Of a stretch of 64,000 nucleotides of DNA, positions 19,738 through 30,000 are shown in pieces. The translations under genes were made by a program, and so were the position numbers. The notes below the pieces were generated by a model. It searched no databases and was not told where the DNA came from. It worked only from the letters and a program-made list of their open reading frames with translations. Origin of the DNA: Yersinia vastinensis (GTDB taxonomy: Bacteria; Pseudomonadota; Gammaproteobacteria; Enterobacterales; Enterobacteriaceae); NCBI RefSeq assembly GCF_902726565.1, contig NZ_CACVAF010000006.1, positions 291,881-355,880 of the forward strand, read 5' to 3'. Position 1 is the first letter of the stretch. Each line of letters starts with the position of its first letter.

Positions 19738-19944
19738 ATGTCTATGTATAACGCATACCCACTGCATCAGATTATCTTGCGCCGTAGCGTAGTGATTCTG
19801 GTTGGCTTATTGGCGCTGCCTATCATGTTGTTACGTAAGGATCGCGCCCGCTTTTATAGCTATCTACACCGCGTCTGGGTTAAAACCAGTGATAAGCCGG
19901 TCTGGTTGGCGCAGTCTGAAATGGCACCGCAGGATTTCTATTGA
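19738..19944 (+). CDS. ybfA: YbfA family small membrane protein (DUF2517)
   Basis: A 68-residue protein with one hydrophobic segment ([15 protein letters not shown], about 18-32), then a basic, aromatic-rich tail. It matches YbfA/DUF2517, which lies divergent from kdpF in enterobacteria as here. A strong AAGGAGG precedes the ATG. A role in K+ or stress physiology is suggested only by position. Function is unknown. Confidence 0.88.
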   Translation: MSMYNAYPLHQIILRRSVVILVGLLALPIMLLRKDRARFYSYLHRVWVKTSDKPVWLAQSEMAPQDFY

Positions 19945-19983
19945 TTTAGGTAATGTTTGAATTAAAGATATTAACCTCAACTC

Positions 19984-20020
19984 AAAAATGCCCTTAAGTT
20001 AAATAACTAAGGGCATTTTT
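19984..20020 (+). terminator. Rho-independent terminator of ybfA
   Basis: A stem AAAAATGCCCTTA / TAAGGGCATTTTT with the U-run built into its 3' arm, 40 bp after ybfA. It separates ybfA from the rtx cluster. Confidence 0.85.
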
Positions 20021-20231
20021 ATTTTCTATATATTTTATTTTCTATATATATTATTTAATTATTATATGATGTTATAATATAGATTATAACTATAATACAT
20101 TGGTTGTTTTCATATTTATTATTAATTACATTAAAATTTATTTTTAAATGCATAATTTAAATATTATGTATGATACTTTTTCATCACCAACAGACGTTGG
20201 CTATTAATACATAATTATCATTAGAGGGTTT
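20021..20231. other. AT-rich leader of the rtxHCA cluster
   Basis: An extremely AT-rich stretch (long runs of A, T, TATA and ATTA) precedes the rtx genes. Such DNA is a typical H-NS target. A TATGAT at 20169-20174 could be a -10 element, but no good -35 pairs with it, so no promoter is called. Confidence 0.4.
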
Positions 20232-20549
20232 ATGGAAAGTTACGTACAAACAACATCATTGGTTAATTATAATAAAGGTATTTTTTCGCTTTATTTTGTC
20301 AGCCAGGATCAAAATAAAATGGCAAAAGGTATTACTGCCGTGAATGATGAAGAGCTTGAATTAAAACAGGTTGTGCATATGCCAGCATCAGGTTTTATGT
20401 ACATGGTTTCTATGGTTAAAAATATGCTGGAAGATCCCCGAATGGAGCAAGAAATAAAAAATCTGATTAATTCAGGATTATTACCATCGATGGATAATTC
20501 AAGCGATAATATCGTAGAAGAAGTTGATATGAAGAAACTTAAAAAATAG
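20232..20549 (+). CDS. RtxH-like small protein at the head of a MARTX cluster
   Basis: A 105-residue acidic protein with no signal peptide and no motif that I recognise. In Vibrio cholerae a small conserved gene (rtxH) precedes rtxC and rtxA in the same operon. This gene has the same position, orientation and approximate size, with a 17-bp gap to rtxC. The RtxH assignment is by context; I cannot align the sequences. GAGGG precedes the ATG. Codon use is AT-rich like the rest of the cluster. Confidence 0.6.
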   Translation: MESYVQTTSLVNYNKGIFSLYFVSQDQNKMAKGITAVNDEELELKQVVHMPASGFMYMVSMVKNMLEDPRMEQEIKNLINSGLLPSMDNSSDNIVEEVDMKKLKK

Positions 20550-20566
20550 TTAAATAAGGCAGTTAT

Positions 20567-21028
20567 GTGGATAATAAAATTAACTCCACAATACCTCTGT
20601 CACCTGAAATACAAAATATAATTGGTGGGGTAATGTTGCTTACACGATATTCCCCACTACACCTATTATATTCTGTCTCAGAATGGCAGCAACGTATTGT
20701 TACTTCCCTCTTGTTAAATCAATTCAGATATTATGAAACCAAAAATGGAAAACCGATTGCATTTTGTAATTGGGCGTTATTGTCAGACGATAATTTGTCA
20801 GCATTAATTTCTGGTGAAAGGGATATTAATATTAATGATTGGCAGTCAGGGGATAATTTGTTTTTTCCTGAAATGATTGCTCCTTATGGTCATGTCAGGT
20901 TAATTGCAACTGATCTTCGCCGCAATATTTTTTTATATAAAAAAGGTGATATAGCATGTGCCATTAGAGGACGAATATATGATAAAGATTGTGAAATAGA
21001 ACCAAAAATACAGTGGTTTACAATTTAA
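20567..21028 (+). CDS. rtxC: Toxin-activating lysine acyltransferase (RtxC/HlyC family)
   Basis: This enzyme is expected to transfer a fatty acyl chain from acyl-ACP to lysines of the adjacent RTX toxin in the cytoplasm. The 153-residue protein aligns by eye with HlyC through SPLH (catalytic His at residue 32), NQFRYYETKNGKPIAFCNWA, the DWQSGDNLFF block and IAPYG. At the position of the HlyC catalytic Asp92 (IDWIAPFG in HlyC) it has Glu (PEMIAPYG, residue 102). That is a conservative change which may or may not keep activity. It starts with GTG at 20567. It sits 19 bp before rtxA, the usual C-A order. Confidence 0.9.
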   Translation: MDNKINSTIPLSPEIQNIIGGVMLLTRYSPLHLLYSVSEWQQRIVTSLLLNQFRYYETKNGKPIAFCNWALLSDDNLSALISGERDININDWQSGDNLFFPEMIAPYGHVRLIATDLRRNIFLYKKGDIACAIRGRIYDKDCEIEPKIQWFTI

Positions 21029-21047
21029 TTTAAATAAGGAATTTATT

Positions 21048-24000
21048 ATGGGTAAGAATGCATCACGTAGTGCAGAATATTTTTTTACGGGTAAATATAA
21101 TGGCGATGACAGTAGTGAAGAAATTACTGCCATTGGGTTTGGGGGTGAAATTTACGCCCGTGGTGGTGATGATGAAATCACTGTTGGTTCTGTTGCGGCA
21201 ATAGTTTATACGGGCAGTGGGGATGATAAGGTGGAAGGTGGGGCTGCTTATCTGGAAGTACAGGATACCTCGGGGGATTTAAGCATATCAGGTGCCGCTG
21301 GTGCATTTAATATCAGAAAGCAGGAAGGTGGAAATCTAAAATACCGAGGTGGTGCAATCGCTAATATTATAGAGCATTCGGGTAATGATGGCAGTATAGA
21401 CTTTGCCGGAGTTGGTGGTTATAACCAAATAACACGGAGAGCTACCGGTTCATCCAATATACGAAAATTAAAACTGGATGATATCACTCTGGGGGATATC
21501 AGAGTAAAAGATAATAATAGTGGGGAAACGGTAATTGCAAAGCAAACTAAAAATCAGAACGAGGCTTATGAATATATAGTGAGGAATAAGTATGGAGAAA
21601 GAGTTAAATACTTAAGGTTAAGATTTAATTTATTTATGGATGAAACAACGGGAGATATTAAGTTTAATTTAATTAAGGCTGATAGTTCTTTTAAGGCTAG
21701 ATCCCTCGGTCGAATTAGTCGTGTCCCCAAGACATATAGAGGTGGCTATTCAATTGATAGTATAGAATATTCTGTTCGCGAAATACATAATATCCCTATG
21801 TACAGTAAGCCAATAAAAGTTCACACTGGAGAAATAGCGGATTTTGTGGATGATAGTGGTTATAAATTAGCAGTCAATAATGATGACAATATTAAACTCT
21901 CAGCTTTAAAATTTATTGATTTTAATGAAATTGTAAAATTATATCGTTCAGAGAGTCAACCAAATATATATTACTATCAGTTTACTAGTAAAGGTACTGT
22001 CAGTATTCTTGGAAGAATAAAGTTACATATGCAAGCTATTGGTAGTATGAGTCGCGGGAGTTTTTATTATTCTTACGAAATGGATATGTTTACAGTACCT
22101 GAAGAAAATCTTCCATTAGAAGAAAAAATTGATATGGAATATGTGTTGGGTAATGGTATTGATAGCCATGTTAAGCAATATTATAAACAATTAACTATAT
22201 ATTCTGATGGCTCTAATGGTCTAGATGTTAGTCTATCTTATACTATTGACAATGAAATGAAGATTGATAAAAGAAAAGAAATTATTAATGGGAATGTAAG
22301 AAATAATAAGACAATACTTAATTTCACCAAAGAACAATTAAATGACAGTAACAAAAATATTTCATTTGTTGGAGGTGGTGTAGCTAACGTCATAAATTCC
22401 GATGTGGATAAAGGTGATGTGAAATTTAGCGGTGGTGGTATTGCGAATGTCATTACCCACCGTGCCGGGGAAGGAGATACAGATTTTAAGGGTATTGGTG
22501 CTGCTAATATTATTGTAAAAAGTGGTAAGCAAGGCGATTTAACATTTGATGGTGCAGGGTTAGCAAATGTTATCGTGCATAAAAGCGATCACGGGAAAAT
22601 GGATGTTACCGCCGGTGGTGCAGTTAATGTACTGGTTAGAATTGGTGATGGTCAATACCATGCAAAATTAATTGCACTAGGTAATATCTCGGTTCAGATG
22701 GGGGAGGGTGACAGCCGCATTTTAATGTTCGGTGGGCTTAATACACACACGCAAATTGGCTCCGGTAAGGCATTCTGGATTGCTGCGGGTGGCCTTAATG
22801 TCATGACGAAGAAAGGAGAGGGATCTATCTTCTCGATAGTGGGGGGCGGCGGTAATGTGGTAACTAACATTAACAGTGGTGATGCAACAATAATTGCCTT
22901 GGGGCTGGGTAATATTATTACGCATATGGGGGATGATGAACATCACTCTAATCTCAGTGTTATTGCGGTAGCAGCAGCAAATGTGGTGACCCAAAAAGGC
23001 AACGGAGATGTACAGGCTATTCTAGGCGGTGGAATTAATTTATTAACACAAATTGGTTCAGGTAAAACAGATGCCATCATGCTGGGTGGCGGCAATATTT
23101 TAACTAAAGTCGGCAATGGTGATACTAATGCCTTTATGTTTGGATTGGGTAATATATTAACCCATGTTAATACTCAAGAGAGCCAAACCTTGGGCGTGAT
23201 AGTTGGGGCGGGTAATATTTATACTAAGGTCGGCAATGGCACAACGATTGGAGCCATGCTAGCTGCAGGTAATATGATGAGCCACATTGGCATCGGCGAC
23301 ACTTATGCATTGATGGGGGGTATTGGAAATATCTTCACTAAAGTCGGTGATGGCGATGTTTTGGCATTAATGGTGGCCAAAGGGAATATATTAACTCAAG
23401 TAGGTGATGGTCAAACTATCGCTCTTATGTTGGCGAAAGGCGGTAATATTTTTACCAAGGTAGGAGATGGAACAACCATAGCCGCCATGGTCAGTATGGC
23501 CAATATTATGACCCATATTGGTGATGGTGAAACATTCGCCTTAATGGCGGGTAAAGCGAATATCTTTACCAAAGTGGGCTCTGGTTTAACCGTGGCTTTG
23601 ATGGCCGGTAATGTAAATGTTTATTCTCAAATTAACCGGCCGGGCACAAAAGAGGTTGGTGTAGGGATTTTTGCCGGTAAATTAAATGTAATGACCAAAG
23701 TGGGGGATGGTACCGCTGTGGCTATTATGTTCGGTAAAGCTAATATCATGACTCATGTGGGAGATGGTTCCACCGGTGCTATTTCAATAGCTAAAGGTAA
23801 TATTATTACGAAAGTAGGTGATGGCTTTACGGGGGTTTTAGCTAAAGCTGAAGGTAATATTGTTACCCATGTAGGTAAAGGGATGTCTGTAGCTGTACTG
23901 CATGGTAAGGGCAATGTATTGACTAAAGTAGGGGATGATATTGCTGTCGGGTTACTCATATCAGATAAAGGCAACATCATGACGCATGTCGGTGATGGTC

Positions 24001-27000
24001 TGACGGTGGGAATAGTCAAGGGTAAACTCAATATTGTTACAAAAGTTGGTCATGGTGATGGGGTTAATATTGCCTGGGGGGATTCGAATATTATCACCCA
24101 TATAGGTAATGGTGACAGATATAATTTCATTAATGGTAAATATAATGTTATTACGCGAGTAGGGCAAGGTAAAGAGTTTACCGTAGTTAAAGCTAAGCAT
24201 AATTTAATTAATTTAATTTCTGAAACTGATGGCGGTAAGTTGGATAGCTATACCGCCGCATGGGCAGAGAATAATATTATTACCTCGGTTGGTGATGGGC
24301 AGACTGTGGTTTTAGCAAAAGCTAAAAATAATGTTATTACTAAAGTTGGCGAGGGCGATTCTTATAATGTTTTGTGGGCTGATAGAAATATATCAACTCA
24401 TGTCGGTGATGGTACCAAGGTGACATTAGCTAAAGCTGATCTGAATGTGATTACAGATATTGGTGATGGCTTAAATGTGACCGCGATTTATGGGAAAAAC
24501 AATGTAAATACTAAAGTTGGCGATGGAACCTCTGTCAGTGTGATGTGGGGTAAACTCAATGTGAATACTAAGGTAGGGGATGGCCTGAATGTAGGAGTAA
24601 TGAAAGGAAAGGCTAATGCTAATATTCACGTTGGCAACGGTCTTTCTATTGCGGCGAATTACGGTAGAACTAATGTTGTTATAAAAGTAGGTGATGGTGA
24701 TTTTTATAATTTATCTGTTGCCTCGAGTAATACTCAAAGTAATAAATTAGCAAGTCTATTTAACAATATTAAACAACATGCCATGGGGCGTGCCGGTTCT
24801 CAGGCTATTAATTATTTAGTCAATGGAAATGAGAGCCATACTTCCGGCTTCAAAAATGGCCGTGGAGGCTATAAAATATCAGAACCGACAAACGATCTTG
24901 CTGGTTTCGAACTGGATAGTAAGGGTTTAATTGATGATTATAAATCGCCGGAGACATCACATGATTTTCAGGCGAGCAGCAGACAATTATCAACAATAAA
25001 TAAACCAGATATTGATAGCGCAAAACAAAATGCAGAAAGGGCACTGGAAGATACATCAGGCAATCTCCACGATGCTGCTAACGGAAGACTGTATGAGGAT
25101 AATAGTGCTGCCCTAAATAGTAATAAAGTAGCGATAGAAAATGATAAAACCGGGGCAGAGAATGATGGTGAAAAATTAAGGCAAGAAAAAGAAAAGCATC
25201 ACCAAAGCAGCCAGCACGTCCAAAATCAATTAGCCTCTACCGATGAGTCCGCTTTAGCTAATATTGGTGCGGAGTACCAACAGCAGGTTAATCAGGAGGC
25301 TGAAGAGTTAGTTAGCCAACATCAATTGGCAAGCCTGGCACTTAGTAAACTTTCAGAAAGTAATATCATCAATTCGGTCAATGGGGATGCGGGTTCTTCA
25401 GTTCGTAATCCATTTGCTCAGGGTATTTTATCTGATGTCGATAGGCGGGTTTCTCAGGCAACAGTAACCGCAGATGAAAAATTAACACAAATCAACACTG
25501 ATAGTGAAAAATATAAATCGCAGGTAGATCAAGCATTGGCAAAATCTGAATCTGCTGTCGTGGAGGGAAGAAAGAATGCAGAGCAGGCCAAGGCAGAAGA
25601 GCGTACCCGAGTTTCAGTAGCAACAGAAAGAACAGCAGAGGCTGAAGGGCAAAAAAAAAGCGCCATGCAGTCAGCAAGTGCGGCAGAAAATAAAGCAAAT
25701 GCAATGCAAAACGGTGCCAGAAGAGCAGTGGATGATGCTGAAAATAAAGCGAATACAGCAAAGAATAATGCAAAAGGGGTACAGCAAGAGGAGGGGGATC
25801 GGCCCACAGATAGAAAGGTAGCAGAAGGCAGTGGTCGTCGTGTAGGTCAAGTGGCTTATACAACCAATGCTGCAGAGGTCTCTGATGAGTCAATCACCGA
25901 TAGCGGAAATACACCCGAAAAAATAATATTAGCCAAAGCTGATGGCAGCATAACTAAAGAAATAAACAGAAATCCAGCCCCAGATATCGTTAATTCAGGT
26001 AAAGATGCTATCAATCAAGCTGTTGTTCCAGGCTTTAAAGATACTATGGATATTCCTGAACCATCGACGTATAAGCATACGAAATATGGGAGGTTATCAT
26101 CTAAATATTTAGAAATCGGTATGCATAAATATACTCATGGTAAAGATGATAAAAGTCTCTCTTTCGAGTTTTCTCAAACATTAAAAATAATAAGAAAGGC
26201 ATGGTATAAAAATTATAAATTAGCGAAAAAACATGTTACACCTAACGAAATTACAAATTCTTTCAATTTTAATTTGGGCGTCTGCTTTGCTTTGTCAGCA
26301 AAATATATGATGGCTGAGCGTAATTATGGTGTTGGCGGGGGTAAAGCTTATATAAGTTGGTTGCAGGATGTGGCTAATGGGTACAGTGCTAATATAGGAA
26401 AAACTAGCAATATAGATAAAATTCAAAAAAGTATTATGTCAAATTACTATCGTCAACAGTTTGAAAGTGAAATGATCAGTATTTTAAATATTCAAAATAG
26501 TCAATCAGTTTACAATCGTGCCGATATCTTTGCATGTGATCTTATTAAAATTAGAAATGAAATGGCTTTATCTAGAAAAGTATATGATGATGATTCCGTT
26601 TTCAATATTATTAATAATATTGAAAGTAAATTGAAGGTAAAAAATGCTTTCACCAAAACGACTTTCGATAGTTTAAGAAAAAACTATGTAAGTACTGATA
26701 TAGAAACGCCTTCAGACATCATTAATATTCTTACAGGGTATGCGGAAGATGAGAAAGCGAGAGGGTTAGATAATTATTATGGTGAGCTGAAACGTAATGG
26801 TATTAACCGTGCCGAAAAATTTAAAAATCCTTATCCTGAACAAGAAAATTATACTACTTTGATGGCACAATTGAGGAGCCCAGGTGAGAATACTTTCGTG
26901 GAATTTGATTCTACCAATCATGCTATGAATATAACAATTATTAAAAAAGGCAGCGGGTATCAGTGGTCTTTTTTTGAGCCAAATTATGGAGGGGTTTCGT

Positions 27001-30000
27001 TTGACAATTATAATGACTTTAGAAAGTTTATGGATGGTTTTACGAAAAACAGGAATAGCTACAATAGGTTAGAGGATGACTTTGAGGTTAATTATAATTT
27101 ATTTATTTCAGATAAAGATATGCAGTCTGTTAGAGGAAAATGGGATATTTTCCGTAGTAATGAACAAGCCTACTTATTAGATAGATTAAAGTCAGAGGGT
27201 ATTGAGTTTTCCCTAGGTAAGAAAATGAAAGGAAAGATTACTGACTATAAAGCAGAAACCAATAATAAAGGTGATGAAAAAGTAACTTCATTTACTGTTG
27301 AAGTTTTTGATGAGAAAAATAAAAAATCAACATCGGTACAAATAGATGCTATGGAGTTTAATTCATCCATTAAAAAACTAATGCCGCATGCTGATCATCT
27401 GAATAAAGTATCGGATGGTGCTAACGTTAAAATGTTGGTAGGTGACGATACAATTCGTTTCATCAATATTAACACTTCTGCGGAAGTATTTATTGTTAAG
27501 TCGCCTCATTCAAGAGTATTAGGCGATGAGAATTACGATCCTGTCAAAGTAAAGCAGAAGGAGAGAAAAACTATTCACTCTGCTAATGGGGATGGTAAAA
27601 CTCGTTATGACGGACAAGTTATTGTCCAACTTGAAGAGAATACTGCTGTCCACGAAGCTGCTGTTAATTTAGCCGCGAAGCATTCTAATTCTGTGCATGT
27701 CAAACTTGATCAACAAGGTCATTATCAAGTTATATCCGGTGATCCTGGTTTGTTAAAGGGGGACATCCGTTGGCAATTAGTCGGCCATGGACGCGATAAA
27801 AACGATGAGGGCAAGGGGAATCAGACATTTGCTAACCACTCTCCAAATGAATTGGCAAAAAATATTAAACGGCTGCGTGGTGATCTTGATAGTGTTTATG
27901 GAATAAAAAGTACCCCACAATATATCAGTCTGGTTGGCTGTCGGTTGACGGGAGAGAATAAACAGCAAGGTTTTGCTAAGGCATTTATGCGAGCAGTCGG
28001 TAAAGAAGGCATCCGTGCCGATATTTCCGCAAGGCGTGCTCGTGTATTAGTTGATGACCAAGGCCGTAAAATTACATTGGATGAGCAGGGTAATCAAAGG
28101 CATAAAATCAGCGAAGATAAAATTGTATTACACTGGAATGAGCAAGGTAACATTGAACATATTAATGACGATGTACGAAATAATATTGCGCGGTCTACAA
28201 TAGATATTCACAGAGTTGGTGCTACATCAGATGACAGCACGGTACAGGGGGCTATAGACCGTAATACTGAGAGATATATCAGGCCAACTGACAGAAGGAC
28301 ATCGACAACTACAGAATCAGCTACCACGGATAACTCAAAACAAGAGTTCAGTTATGGTGGAAATATAAGTATTCAAGTTGGCGATGATGAGTTTACTTCT
28401 ATTAATTGGGGAACCTCTAATCTAGGCATAAAAGTGGGAGAGGGTGGATTCAAGACCTTAACCTTTGGCGATAATAACGTCATGATTCATATCGGTAGTG
28501 GTATGAGTAAACACAGTGTTGATATTGGTGGCTATCAAGCCTTTGAAGGCGTCCAAGTATTTGTTGGTAGCCGGAATGTTGCGTTTAATTATGGTCACAG
28601 TAACGATGTTATTTTTATGGCTGATAAATCGATTATTAGCCCACCATTAGTTAACCCGTTTGATCATGCAGCGCGGATGAGCGAAATATTAGTTACTATT
28701 GCGCAGGATGGTGAAGGTGAAGATTGGCTGGCTACTCAAGACCAACAATGGACATTGTCTGGAGCAAAAAAATACCTATCAGACTTCTCGGGGCTAGATG
28801 CTAACAGCAGCGTAGATTATGACACACTAATAAATTTGGACTCACAGACTTTACGCAGCGGACGTGGTTTCACAACTGATATTGAAAGTACGCTAAATGA
28901 TAAATATAACCAGTGGCTAAGCAACTCGCGTGGCGGACAATCCAATTCAATGGGGCAAGCTTCAACGAAGTCAAGTCAGTTGAAAGACCTGCATAATAAG
29001 GCTGTTTTTAATATAGCTGTCGCCGGAGAAGGTGCTGATATTATTGCGACCAACAGCAACTGGAATTTTGTTTTTGGTGATAACGTTCAATCTATTATGG
29101 ATATTAATGTTGGCTCACTATTTAGTTTAAGCACTCAAGAATATACCTCATCAGGTAGGGTGAAAACTACCATGACCTATAAGCTTGACGACTTACCAAG
29201 GCAAATGAGGAATAAGCTGATTAATCGCTTGGCGGGTGTTAATGCTGATACCACATTGGGTGATATTTTTGGTGTGGATTATGACGAGTTTGGCCGAATT
29301 ATTTCTCGTGATGGTCAGGAGATTGATCAAGACGCTGTACTTAAGGAAATGTTGGAAGTCGTTGCTGAGTTTGGTGGCGAAAAACTGAAGGTAATTAGTA
29401 ATCCAGAAAAGTTACTAGATGGTATAGAAGCTAATCTGAATATGGGTAGCAGTGCTATTACCTCGTTTGCTCAGAGGCATGGTTTACAGGATAAAGCGCC
29501 TGACGAAACTGATCATGATTCTGTCGCCGATATTTATACCAATCCGCCGGTACCTGAAAATGATCAAGCATTTGGCTTTAACTCACTGAATATTCCTAAT
29601 TTATTTGCTGTTATGTTTAATAAAGATCGGCAAACAGAATTAGAAGGTATGGTTGACGATATTAAAGAAAATATGGCTAAAGATCTGCTTAATATGGAGC
29701 AGAAGTTATTTGAATTTTTACAAAATAGTGGTCATTTAATCGATGATGGAGATATCCATGTCTCGTTAGGGAATTATAATTTCACTTTTGGTGGCCACGG
29801 GCGTGATTTAGCTGCTTATTTGGGTGATAACAATAATTTCTGGGGAGGTCATGGTGATGATGTTTTCTATGGCATGGGTATTTCTAACATATTTACCGGC
29901 GGTAAAGGTAATGATGTCGGTGTACTAATGGGCCGAGAAAATACTATGTTTGGCGGTGTCGGTGATGATATTGCCGTGCTTGCTGGACGAGTTAATACTG

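Noticed and set aside
22600..24720. Regularly spaced short DNA repeats resembling a CRISPR array
   Set aside because: The period is about 54-60 bp in frame with NIxTKVGDG protein repeats; units are diverged at codon third positions, so this is MARTX repeat coding sequence.
25492..25893. 133-codon Leu/His/Pro-rich ORF antisense to rtxA
   Set aside because: It mirrors the Ala/Gln/Glu-rich helical region of RtxA and shows no ribosome site.
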